A stretch of 34,124 nucleotides of DNA from Shewanella basaltis. GTDB lineage: Bacteria > Pseudomonadota > Gammaproteobacteria > Enterobacterales > Shewanellaceae. The stretch covers positions 1-34,124 of the forward strand of contig NZ_JAKILA010000034.1 of assembly GCF_023283885.1 (NCBI RefSeq), read 5' to 3'. Every line of letters starts with the position of its first letter. The first letter of the stretch is position 1. Made by a program: the position numbers and the translations under genes. The notes under the pieces were generated by a model. That model saw only the letters and a program-made list of their open reading frames with translations, was not told where the DNA came from and searched no databases. Shown piece after piece: positions 1 through 7,542 of this stretch.

Positions 1-194
1 TAAAAAGTCGATAACGCAGTAAAAATGACCAACAAACGCTGCCCACAGGGTTCGGCTAAAAACGTTTTACTCTTTGTTGAACGATGCTTTACAAATAAAG
101 AGTTGCTTAGGAGACTAGGCTACAATCCATTCGCCTCGATTAACACGTTTTTAACTCGAACAAAATTTAACCAGCAAAGATCAACAGGCCCTAG
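1..194 (+). mobile_element. MITE-A copy 1, right-hand part
   Basis: This is the right end of the repeat found complete at 20149-20417 and 28884-29152. It ends in TCAACAGGCCCTAG, the same terminus as copy 2. About 90 bp of the left end lie outside the window, so it is cut by the window edge and not necessarily truncated in the genome. Compared with the other copies it carries about 15 extra bases around 90-115, including a small CTTTA/TAAAG hairpin. No transposase is encoded. A 64-codon open frame runs through it but is a by-product of the repeat. Confidence 0.88.
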
Positions 195-274
195 GGTTAG
201 TGGCTTTTTTATTGGCTAATGGCACTGGTTAAGCGTCATCGCTTATATTTTTGAGTGATTGTTCAAAAATTAAT

Positions 275-303
275 TTGAACGATCGTTCATTTTTGTTTAT
301 AGT
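275..303 (+). promoter_or_regulatory. Promoter with a 14-bp palindromic operator
   Basis: A sigma-70-like promoter is visible: TTGAAC at 275-280, a 17-bp spacer, and TATAGT at 298-303. The perfect palindrome TGAACGATCGTTCA (276-289) covers most of the -35 box and the start of the spacer, as expected for a repressor site. TetR-family operators often look like this. No regulator gene lies beside it; MITE-A copy 1 occupies the upstream side, so any divergent regulator would be outside the window. Confidence 0.6.
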
Positions 304-356
304 GTTCTCAATGACAAAATACACCCTACTTTTTATTCATTTTTAAGAGAGATATT

Positions 357-899
357 ATGACAGACTTTACAATTCACACTGTTGATACCGCGCCAGAAGG
401 CAGCAAAGCCATGTTAGAAGGTGCTAAAAAACAAATGGGTATGGTGCCTAATTTATTTGGAGTATTGGCTCAATCACCTAGTACGTTGCAAGCCTATCAA
501 CAGTTGCATCAGGCATTTGTTGATACTTCATTTAACCCAGAAGAACTCACCGTAGTATGGCAAACCATCAATGTGGAGCACGAATGTGGTTACTGTGTGC
601 CAGCTCATACTGGGATTGCTCATTCAATGAAAGTGGATCCTTTAATCACCGAAGCTTTACGCAATAGAACTGCGATGCCTACACCAAAGTTACAGGCTTT
701 ACATGATACGACACTGAGCATAGTGCGTAATCGCGGTAATATTTCGACCGCTGAGCTTGAAGCCTTTTATGCGGCAGGTTACGGCCAACAACCAGTGTTA
801 GAAATTATTTTAGGTTTGGCGCAAAAAGTCATCAGCAACTACACCAATCATGTTGCAAAAACACCTGTTGATGATGTGTTTAAGCCATTTGCTTGGTAA
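357..899 (+). CDS. AhpD-like / carboxymuconolactone decarboxylase-family protein
   Basis: This 180-aa cytosolic protein has the AhpD/CMD-family signature E76-C77-x-Y-C80-x3-H84, the redox-active CxxC plus His of the alkylhydroperoxidase D fold. Family members reduce peroxides or act as small disulfide oxidoreductases; the substrate cannot be read from sequence. The ATG at 357 follows a purine-rich AAGAGAGA with good spacing. The gene stands alone, behind its own palindrome-bearing promoter, so induction by a small reactive molecule through a TetR-type repressor is a reasonable guess. An inverted repeat lies 30 bp after the stop. Confidence 0.85.
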   Translation: MTDFTIHTVDTAPEGSKAMLEGAKKQMGMVPNLFGVLAQSPSTLQAYQQLHQAFVDTSFNPEELTVVWQTINVEHECGYCVPAHTGIAHSMKVDPLITEALRNRTAMPTPKLQALHDTTLSIVRNRGNISTAELEAFYAAGYGQQPVLEIILGLAQKVISNYTNHVAKTPVDDVFKPFAW

Positions 900-930
900 A
901 AATCTTAATCAAAGATACGCTATTGTTAAC

Positions 931-987
931 CCCGTCGTTTGTTTGTTCATGCTGATTTATTGACTTGTTAGCAAAACAAATGACGGG
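931..987 (+). terminator. Inverted repeat after the AhpD-like gene, possible terminator
   Basis: CCCGTCGTTTGTTT at 931-944 pairs with AAACAAATGACGGG at 974-987 with one mismatch, around a loop of about 29 nt. Only a short T run follows, so termination would be weak. The rest of the 387-bp gap to the next gene (988-1286) holds nothing else I can name; the only hint of a ribosome site for the next gene is AGGA at about 1277. Confidence 0.35.
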
Positions 988-1286
988 TTTAATATCAATT
1001 TACTCGCCTTTACTTTACTCCCCTTCCTTTATTTCATAGAGGATGATTGATGTGCTATTCAATATTGTCGCGGTTACTTTTTCCACCTAATTAACGGATT
1101 GGTATCACTCAACATTTGGCTCGTTTTAAATTATGTTTGGACAGAGTAAAAACAACAGCGTTGGTGAATGAATTTATTTCGATTGGTATCTCAAGGGTTG
1201 TGTGCCATATTTTGTCGTAATCTTGTTGCGGCAATGCCTTTGTTTACACTCTGTGGCGGCCTGTTTATCTGATATTAGGACATTAT

Positions 1287-2501
1287 ATGTTTAGAAGCCT
1301 ACGTGCATACCGCTCGTCGATCATTTTGTTAAGTGCACTATTTATTGGCGGCTTATTTGGTGGTTTGTTTCCTGAGTGGGCAATTAAACTCAAACCGATT
1401 GGACAAATCTTTCTCAACTTGTTGTTTATGATCATCGTGCCATTAGTGGCGGTGAGTGTGATGTCGTCGATTGCTCACATGACCGACTTAAAAAAGTTAG
1501 GTGCTATATTGGTGTCGATTATGGCGATATCAATTGTCATGGCAATTGTGCCATCTGTTGGGGTGGTGTTATTAGCGCTGGTATATGACCCGGCGCAAGG
1601 TGTCACCCTCGATTTGGCAAATACGGTTGATGCGGCATCAGGCAGTATGGATTTTGTGAGCTTATTAACCACCAATGATTTTGTTGGGTTATTGTCTAAG
1701 TCTAATATTTTGGCGTTAATCATCATGTCGGTGATTGGCGGTGTTGCCATTGGCCAATCTGGTGAAGATGGCCTGGTGGTTAGCCGTATTTTGGATAGTG
1801 TGAATACGGTTATTATGAAAGTCATTTCAATATTAATGTACGTTGCCCCTATTGGCCTAGGAGCATATTTTGCAGCCACCATGGCTAGTCAAGACACTGA
1901 ACTTATGGGCACTTTTGCTCGGGCTGTGGGATTATTTTTTGTTGCCATGGCACTGTATTTAACTGTGGGGTCAACCCTGTATGCGTGGATTGGTGGCGGG
2001 GTAAAAGGGGTTAAGCAATTTTGGCAACACATGCTTGAGCCTGCCGTGACCGCTTTGGGCACCAGTTCATCTTTAGCTACCTTACCTGTGACTATTCGAA
2101 GTGCAACTAAAATGGGATTGAATGAACAAATTGCAGAAATCAGTTTGCCGTTACTGGTTAATTTAAATAAAGGTGGCGCAGCAGCGATTACCGCACTAAA
2201 GATTGTATTTATTTATTCGTTATTGGGGCTTGAGTTTACCACCGACGTATTTATGCTGACCATTTTGATTTCGGTGTTGTCTGCCTTTGTGATTGGTGGC
2301 GTACCGGGTGGGGCATTTTTAGGTGAGATATTTATTGTCACCACCTTAGGTTTACCCATGGAAGTGATCCCAATTTTAGTGGTAATTGGTGCGATTACCG
2401 ATGCCGCATCTACCGTGATTAACGTGGTGCATGACTTAACCGCAACACAGATTATTGAGCGGATTAATGGTAAGCATTATCAGGTGAGCGAAGGTACATA
2501 A
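1287..2501 (+). CDS. Diverged dicarboxylate/amino acid:cation symporter (DAACS family)
   Basis: This 404-aa inner-membrane protein has hydrophobic segments across its length and matches the glutamate-transporter fold. The first hairpin motif is present as GTSSSLATLP and the second as GGVPGGAF. The last helix reads TDAASTVINVVHD, where the family usually has D-x-x-R-T-x3-N-x3-D. The Arg that binds the acidic side chain of aspartate or glutamate is therefore Ser here. The NMDGT cation motif of helix 7 is replaced by NKGGA. Membership is clear, but an ordinary C4-dicarboxylate or glutamate substrate is doubtful. It is a single gene with no visible co-transcribed partner. Confidence 0.82.
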   Translation: MFRSLRAYRSSIILLSALFIGGLFGGLFPEWAIKLKPIGQIFLNLLFMIIVPLVAVSVMSSIAHMTDLKKLGAILVSIMAISIVMAIVPSVGVVLLALVYDPAQGVTLDLANTVDAASGSMDFVSLLTTNDFVGLLSKSNILALIIMSVIGGVAIGQSGEDGLVVSRILDSVNTVIMKVISILMYVAPIGLGAYFAATMASQDTELMGTFARAVGLFFVAMALYLTVGSTLYAWIGGGVKGVKQFWQHMLEPAVTALGTSSSLATLPVTIRSATKMGLNEQIAEISLPLLVNLNKGGAAAITALKIVFIYSLLGLEFTTDVFMLTILISVLSAFVIGGVPGGAFLGEIFIVTTLGLPMEVIPILVVIGAITDAASTVINVVHDLTATQIIERINGKHYQVSEGT

Positions 2502-2506
2502 TCGTT

Positions 2507-2543
2507 GAAAAATAGCCGCCACAGTATGTGTATCACTATGGCG
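2507..2543 (-). terminator. Intrinsic terminator, minus strand
   Basis: Read on the minus strand, CGCCATAGT pairs with ACTGTGGCG (one G-U pair) around a 9-nt loop and is followed by GCTATTTTT. It lies just downstream of the small minus-strand frame at 2565-2684, which suggests that frame is the 3' end of a real or once-real transcript. The symporter stop codon is only 6 bp away. Confidence 0.5.
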
Positions 2544-2564
2544 ACTATGCTTGGGGAGGAAGTC

Positions 2565-2684
2565 TTATTTTGCTTCGATTAACGCCAGCACATCAAAGCA
2601 TGCACCCATAGTGTGGTAGTCGGTTTTACCAATAGGGCTTTTTTGATCGCCCCGGATTCGCTTGCTTTCAATTGGTTTTGTCAT
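2565..2684 (-). pseudogene. Small 39-codon ORF, probably the 3' remnant of a decayed gene
   Basis: An ATG-initiated frame of 39 codons (starts MTKPIESKRI, ends DVLALIEAK) ends 22 bp before a minus-strand intrinsic terminator. It has no convincing ribosome-binding site. Upstream on the same strand another frame (2719-2784) carries protein-like sequence, KTHHTLLGSAIQQSGLLSP, before a stop. Joining the two would need a frameshift and skipping a stop. I do not recognise the family. It may be the tail of a gene worn away by frameshifts, or a small protein gene. The rest of 2685-2812 holds nothing else recognisable. Confidence 0.35.
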
Positions 2685-2812
2685 CGGGCTTGTGACGACT
2701 AAGACTTAAGATAAGTAATCACGGGCTCAACAAGCCTGATTGTTGAATCGCAGAGCCTAGCAACGTATGATGCGTTTTTTGATTTAACCCCCCAAGTCTC
2801 AATTCAAATACT

Positions 2813-3343
2813 ATGCGCCATTTAACCACTAGTTATCATCCTGATACGCCTCAAGAGTTTATCGAAAATAATCAAGCGACCATGCTAACGCGTTTAGCGG
2901 CGCGAGCGATTGTGCTGCGTGGTAATGAGATATTGATGTTGTATACAAGGCGTTATCATGACTATTCATTGCCTGGTGGCGGTGTTGATGATGGTGAGCA
3001 TATAGAGCAGGGCTTAATTCGCGAGTTACAAGAAGAAACCGGTGCTAAGGTGGTAGGTGATGTTATTCCGTTTGGATTGTATCAAGAGTATCGTCCGTGG
3101 CACAGAGATGGGTTTGAGTCCGTTAACATGCTGTCTTACTGCTATGTGTGCAGCATTGCTAAAGATCTGGGTGAAACCCAGTTTGAAGCGCATGAAATCA
3201 ATAATGGCATGGTGCCAGTGTGGATGGATATTGACGCTGCGATTCAACATAACCTCGATACCATGGCAAACTGCAACAAAAAAGGCCTCTCGATAGAACG
3301 AGAGACCTTTTTATTAAAGCTAATTAAACAAGAATTGTTATAG
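2813..3343 (+). CDS. Nudix hydrolase
   Basis: This 176-aa protein has a complete Nudix box at residues 56-78: G56-x5-E62-x7-R70-E71-L72-x-E74-E75-x-G77-A78. It follows the usual strand-rich lead-in ending in SLPGGG. Such enzymes hydrolyse nucleoside diphosphates linked to another group; the substrate is unknown. The ATG at 2813 lacks a clear ribosome site, and the ATG at 2882 (residue 24), closer to the Nudix fold, is a possible alternative. The last coding stretch contains a strong terminator hairpin (3278-3312), so transcription may stop before the codons end. It converges with proA. Confidence 0.85.
   Translation: MRHLTTSYHPDTPQEFIENNQATMLTRLAARAIVLRGNEILMLYTRRYHDYSLPGGGVDDGEHIEQGLIRELQEETGAKVVGDVIPFGLYQEYRPWHRDGFESVNMLSYCYVCSIAKDLGETQFEAHEINNGMVPVWMDIDAAIQHNLDTMANCNKKGLSIERETFLLKLIKQELL
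3278..3312. terminator. Bidirectional terminator inside the Nudix coding sequence
   Basis: AAAAAAGGCCTCTCG, a 6-nt loop and CGAGAGACCTTTTT form a long hairpin with one mismatch. There is an A run before it and a T run after it, so it can work in both directions. On the minus strand it lies 96 bp past the proA stop and is the best candidate terminator for the proline operon. On the plus strand it lies about 30 bp before the Nudix stop codon. Confidence 0.7.
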
Positions 3344-3407
3344 GGCTATCACCCTTTTATCAGCTTGAATTTATCAGTTTGTATTAACAGATTGATGTTA
3401 AATAAGA

Positions 3408-4655
3408 TTATGCGCGTATTTGTCCTACACCACTCACCAGGTACTTTTCTGTAGTGAGTGACTCAAGCCCCATTGGCCCATAAGCATGCAGCTTGCTGGT
3501 GGCAATACCAATTTCAGCGCCAAGGCCAAGCTCGCTGCCATCTGAGAATCGCGATGATGCGTTAACCATGACCACTGATGCATCTACGGTGCGTTGAAAG
3601 CGAGTGGCTGTGACTTCATTTTGAGTACAAATCACTTCAGTGTGATGGCTACCAAAACGACGGATATGATTAATTGCGCCGTCAAAATCATCCACTTGCT
3701 TAACGGCGATTTCCAGGTCTAGGTATTCTTGACCAAAGTCATCATCATTTAACACATTACAGGCGTCAAAATATGTCTTTGCCTGTTGGCAAGCATTAAT
3801 GGTTACCTTATGTTCTGCCAATGCTTGAGCCACTTTAGGCAAAAATGTAGCGGCAATATCTTTATGCACAATCAAGCCTTCAAGTGCATTACAGACTCCT
3901 GTACGTTGGGTTTTACCATTTAACAGTAATGACAACCCAATATCCAAGTCGGCATCTTTGTCTATGTATAGATGACACACACCTTTAAAGTGCTGAATAA
4001 CCGGAACCTTACTGTTGTCTGTCACAAAGTTAATTAATCCTTCACCACCACGAGGAATAATCACGTCGATATATTCTCGTTGTTGCATAAGTTCTAGCAT
4101 CAATGCTCGATCAGGATCTGGTACCACAGTGATTAATGCAGGCGGCAGCTGATATACTTCGAGTACTTTTTGTAGAATAGATGCAATCATTTTGCTTGAG
4201 TGCAATGCTTCTTTGCCGCCTCGTAAAATAACCGCGTTACCAGATTTAAAACACAGTGCTCCAGCATCGGCGGTGACATTGGGCCGTGCTTCATAAATCA
4301 TACACACCACACCTAATGGCACGCGCATTTTGCGAATGCTTAACCCGTTTGGTCTGTTACCTAAATCGCGTTGAATGCCAACAGGATCTGGTAGCGATGC
4401 GACGGTTTCAATGCCTGATGCCATTGATTCAATGCGATCATTGTTTAACGTTAAACGGTCTAACATCGCTGAGCCCATGTTGGCGCTTTGCGCATTGGCT
4501 AAATCCTGCAGATTAGCTTTAAGGATTTCATCACTGTGCGCGCGTAGAGCACGCGCCATGTCGAGTAAAATGGTATTTTTTACCTGCTCATCTAATACTG
4601 CAAGTGCTTGCGCCGCTGTGGCTGCATTTTGAGATAAAGTTTTGATCAAGCTCAT
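3408..4655 (-). CDS. proA: Gamma-glutamyl phosphate reductase
   Basis: ProA catalyses the second step of proline synthesis: NADPH-dependent reduction of gamma-glutamyl phosphate to glutamate-5-semialdehyde in the cytosol. The 415-aa length is normal. The aldehyde-dehydrogenase-type catalytic cysteine is C255 in RTGVCNALEG, and the conserved YEARPNVTADAGALCFKSGN segment lies at 121-140. The start ATG overlaps the proB stop by 4 bp, so translation is coupled and the product can pass directly from ProB to ProA. It is the last gene of the operon. Confidence 0.97.
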   Translation of the reverse strand: MSLIKTLSQNAATAAQALAVLDEQVKNTILLDMARALRAHSDEILKANLQDLANAQSANMGSAMLDRLTLNNDRIESMASGIETVASLPDPVGIQRDLGNRPNGLSIRKMRVPLGVVCMIYEARPNVTADAGALCFKSGNAVILRGGKEALHSSKMIASILQKVLEVYQLPPALITVVPDPDRALMLELMQQREYIDVIIPRGGEGLINFVTDNSKVPVIQHFKGVCHLYIDKDADLDIGLSLLLNGKTQRTGVCNALEGLIVHKDIAATFLPKVAQALAEHKVTINACQQAKTYFDACNVLNDDDFGQEYLDLEIAVKQVDDFDGAINHIRRFGSHHTEVICTQNEVTATRFQRTVDASVVMVNASSRFSDGSELGLGAEIGIATSKLHAYGPMGLESLTTEKYLVSGVGQIRA

Positions 4656-5758
4656 ATTTGCTCCAAAATGGCGATGTTTTTGTCTGAAATCAAGGGGCCG
4701 GTTTTTTGTTGCGCATTATTGGCAAACTCGCGGTCTTCTTGGTCAGAAATAAAGTGAAGTAAGCAACTACTGTAGTTTGATTTGGCTTTTGCCAATTTAG
4801 TGCCATCGCCTTTGCGCACCAGTACAGTATCACCGACGGAAAAGTTGCCTTTAACGGCCACTACATCGTCGCTGGTTAGTTGCGTATCTTGTTCTTCAAG
4901 GTCGGCATCAAAATCGTTTTCAACAATTAATTCACCCTGTACCTGTGAGGTATGTGTCATCCAATGTAGGTGTTCTTGCATTGGTTCATCGTACGGTGTG
5001 AATAACGTACCTGGGTTTTGACCTTTCAAAAGCTGGTTAAATGTATCGGCATCAAAGCCATCGACAATCATGGTTTCGATTCCATGGGAGATGGCTTTTT
5101 CAGCGGCTTGTATTTTGGTGCGCATTCCACCGGTGCCAACACTGCTTGTTGCGCCGCCAGCCATTGCGTAAATGTCTTCGCTAATATCGCTAACCTGTTT
5201 TATCAGCTTGGCGTCATCGTGCAGATTAGGGTTTTTGGTATATAACCCTTTTACATCAGAGCAGATAATAAGCGCATCAGCATCAGAGGCCGCAGCTACC
5301 ATGGCCGATAGGTTGTCGTTGTCGCCAACACGTAATTTATCGGTTGTAACAGCATCATTTTCGTTAATAATTGGCAGTAAGCCATGGTCTAGTAAAGTAA
5401 AAATGGTTTCTTTAATACTGACATAACGTTCACGATCTCGCAGATCGCCATGGGTAACGAGTAGCTGTGCTGATGGGAAATCAAATAGTTTATCCCAAGT
5501 GGCCATCATGTCTGCTTGACCTGCAGCAGCCATGGCTTTTTTAAGCGATACGCTTGGCTCTGCTACATCAGAAAAACGATGTTTTCCTGCAGCAACAGAC
5601 CCCGATGAAACGAGTACGACTTGGCAACCTTGGGCGCGGCAATTGGCAATAAATTGTGCAATACCCAATAGGTAGTGACTGCTACAGCCTTGTTGATAAG
5701 GCGCAATAAGTGCACTGCCGACTTTAACGACAATGCGTTTCCAATGTGAAGTTGACAT
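4652..5758 (-). CDS. proB: Glutamate 5-kinase
   Basis: ProB phosphorylates glutamate to gamma-glutamyl phosphate, the committed and normally proline-inhibited step of proline synthesis. The 368-aa protein has the amino-acid-kinase N-terminus (VVKVGSALI; VLVSSGSVAAG), the nucleotide/substrate segment INENDAV, and a C-terminal PUA domain from about residue 280. Its start is 13 bp after the putP stop, with GAGAGAA upstream, so it is almost certainly co-transcribed with putP. proA follows with a 4-bp overlap. Confidence 0.97.
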   Translation of the reverse strand: MSTSHWKRIVVKVGSALIAPYQQGCSSHYLLGIAQFIANCRAQGCQVVLVSSGSVAAGKHRFSDVAEPSVSLKKAMAAAGQADMMATWDKLFDFPSAQLLVTHGDLRDRERYVSIKETIFTLLDHGLLPIINENDAVTTDKLRVGDNDNLSAMVAAASDADALIICSDVKGLYTKNPNLHDDAKLIKQVSDISEDIYAMAGGATSSVGTGGMRTKIQAAEKAISHGIETMIVDGFDADTFNQLLKGQNPGTLFTPYDEPMQEHLHWMTHTSQVQGELIVENDFDADLEEQDTQLTSDDVVAVKGNFSVGDTVLVRKGDGTKLAKAKSNYSSCLLHFISDQEDREFANNAQQKTGPLISDKNIAILEQI

Positions 5759-5771
5759 TATATTCTCTCGG

Positions 5772-7268
5772 TTATTTCTGCTCAGCTAATACGCGGCCGG
5801 CTTCATGGAAGGTATCAACTGTTTTTTTGCAAGGATCGGTATCGATAGCACTGGTCACCCAAATCACCACGCTGCTGACTATAAAGCCAGGGATCATTTC
5901 GTACATTACGCTTGATAGCGCTTGGCCATCGGCAAGCACGGGGGCGTATATCCAAAATAAGACAGTAGCCGCACCAGAAACAATGCCTGCCATGGCTGCT
6001 TTATGGGTTAGGTTGTGCTTGTATAGACTAAATAAGATTAATGGACCAAAAGCGGCTCCAAATCCTGCCCAAGCATTGCTGACTAAAGATAGAATGCTGT
6101 TTGAGCGATCAAGTGCCAGTAAGCTGGCAACAATCGCAACACCAGCAACACCTAAGCGACCCATTTTGACCATTTCTTGCTCTGTTGCTTCTTTCTTTGA
6201 CATCACTCGATAAATATCTTCGGTCAGTGAGCTTGAAGACACCAGTAACTGTGATGAAATGGTGCTCATAATTGCTGCTAAAATCGCTGCTAATAAAAAG
6301 CCACTGATCATCGGGTGGAATAACAATTCAGAAAACACAATAAAAATGGTTTCTGGATCGCTTAACTTCATGTCAAATTTGTTTGCATAAGCAATACCAA
6401 CCAGGCCTGTTGCCAGTGCACCAACAATGGTGACTGTCATCCAGCTCATGCCTATTCGACGTGCTATTTTAATGTCGGAGACTGAGCGAATAGCCATAAA
6501 GCGAACAATAATATGTGGTTGGCCAAAGTAACCTAATCCCCAAGATAAGCTAGAAATTAAGCCTAATAGGGTGACATTTTGCATACCTTCAGAAAAGTGT
6601 GGAATCGACTCATAGGCAAAGTTCATCATTTTGTCGGCATTGCTAAACTCTTGATAGGCCACAACAGGCACCAATACTAAGGCAACAAACATAATGCAGC
6701 CCTGAACAAAGTCTGTCAGGCTTACCGCCAGAAAACCACCCAATAGGGTATATGACACCACCACACCTAAGGTTACTGCTAATCCTAGTTCGTAATTTAA
6801 ATCAAATGCAGATACAAATAATTTACCGCCAGCCACTAAACCCGCTGAGGTATATAGGGTGAAAAAAATCACAATAATGACAGCGGCAATAATGCGTACA
6901 TTGCTGTTGGGTGCGTGAAAACGCTTAGCAAAAAACTCAGGGATGGTGAGCGCGTTGTTAGCGACCTCGGTATATACCCTCAGTTTGGGTGCCACGACAA
7001 GGTAATTTATCAAGGCACCAATTAATAAGCCCAATGCAATATAAATGGTTTCAAACCCCACCAAAAACATTGCTCCGGGAAGACCCATTAGCATCCAACC
7101 ACTCATGTCAGATGCGCCCGCTGATAACGCTGTGACCTGCGGACTAACCTTGCGGCCGCCAAGAATATATCCAGATACATCACTGGTAGACTGCTTATAG
7201 GCAAATAAACCAATGCCAAGCATCACCAGAAAATAGATAGCTAACGAAACGTAGGTTAAGTAATGCAT
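5772..7268 (-). CDS. putP: Sodium/proline symporter
   Basis: This 498-aa inner-membrane protein of the solute:sodium symporter family has the PutP signatures: an N-terminus starting with a long helix, SGYILGGRKVSPQVTALSAG, DMSGWMLMGLPGA, and the GYFGQPHIIVRFMAI segment. It imports proline with sodium. The ATG begins 3 nt after the stop of a 58-aa one-helix protein and the stop is 13 bp before proB. Uptake and synthesis of proline thus share one transcript, which fits proline as a compatible solute better than the more common catabolic pairing with putA. Confidence 0.94.
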   Translation of the reverse strand: MHYLTYVSLAIYFLVMLGIGLFAYKQSTSDVSGYILGGRKVSPQVTALSAGASDMSGWMLMGLPGAMFLVGFETIYIALGLLIGALINYLVVAPKLRVYTEVANNALTIPEFFAKRFHAPNSNVRIIAAVIIVIFFTLYTSAGLVAGGKLFVSAFDLNYELGLAVTLGVVVSYTLLGGFLAVSLTDFVQGCIMFVALVLVPVVAYQEFSNADKMMNFAYESIPHFSEGMQNVTLLGLISSLSWGLGYFGQPHIIVRFMAIRSVSDIKIARRIGMSWMTVTIVGALATGLVGIAYANKFDMKLSDPETIFIVFSELLFHPMISGFLLAAILAAIMSTISSQLLVSSSSLTEDIYRVMSKKEATEQEMVKMGRLGVAGVAIVASLLALDRSNSILSLVSNAWAGFGAAFGPLILFSLYKHNLTHKAAMAGIVSGAATVLFWIYAPVLADGQALSSVMYEMIPGFIVSSVVIWVTSAIDTDPCKKTVDTFHEAGRVLAEQK

Positions 7269-7271
7269 GAA

Positions 7272-7448
7272 CTACTGGCCCCCTAACGCTTTGTTATTTT
7301 GAATCCCATTAGGTTTCAACATGACAAAGAGATAGGTACTTAAAATAGCAAATAAGCACAATAATTGTGTGGTGTCTTGCAGCTTTGAAATAGACTTATG
7401 CCAAACTTGTGTGATGAGATTTTCTTCCGTCTGAATGTCTGCTGACAT
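7272..7448 (-). CDS. Small one-helix membrane protein upstream of putP
   Basis: A 58-codon gene begins at the ATG at 7448, preceded by a near-perfect ribosome site (AGGAGGG, 7454-7460). It reads MSADIQTEEN, then an amphipathic stretch, one hydrophobic helix at about residues 27-45 (LLCLFAILSTYLFVML), and a short polar tail. Its stop is followed by a single in-frame codon and then the putP ATG, so the two are translationally coupled. Some sodium:solute symporters have small membrane partners, so an accessory subunit of PutP is the natural guess. I do not recognise a named family. Confidence 0.75.
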   Translation of the reverse strand: MSADIQTEENLITQVWHKSISKLQDTTQLLCLFAILSTYLFVMLKPNGIQNNKALGGQ

Positions 7449-7471
7449 TGTGCCCTCCTGAGCGTGTCAAT

Positions 7472-7498
7472 TGTTCAAATCTTACTGATAGTTGAACA
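7472..7498. promoter_or_regulatory. Inverted repeat in the proline-operon leader
   Basis: TGTTCAA at 7472-7478 and TTGAACA at 7492-7498 are perfect inverted arms 13 bp apart, between the leader terminator and the ribosome site of the 58-aa gene. It could be an operator or an RNA stem. No regulator can be assigned. Confidence 0.35.
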
Positions 7499-7503
7499 GG
7501 TGA

Positions 7504-7542
7504 TAAAAAATAAATAAAAAAACCACTAAATTGCTTAGTGGT
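7504..7542 (-). terminator. Intrinsic terminator in the leader of the proline operon
   Basis: On the minus strand ACCACTAA-GCAAT-TTAGTGGT forms an 8-bp stem followed by a T-rich run (TTTTTTTATTTATTTTTT). There is no minus-strand gene upstream of it: the next gene, at 8178, points the other way. The terminator is therefore either an attenuator for the operon starting at 7448 or the 3' end of a small RNA. A weak promoter (TTGGAA, then GATAAC on the minus strand) sits just before the stem at about 7550-7580. Confidence 0.7.

Noticed and set aside
25..219. 64-codon plus-strand frame
   Set aside because: It lies in MITE-A copy 1; the same kind of frame appears in other copies with indels and no ribosome site. 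It is a repeat by-product.
1475..1882. 135-codon minus-strand frame
   Set aside because: It is antisense to the symporter and has no recognisable domain or ribosome site.
5746..6213. 155-codon plus-strand frame
   Set aside because: It is antisense to the end of putP, which is a clear full-length family member; the frame is a shadow.
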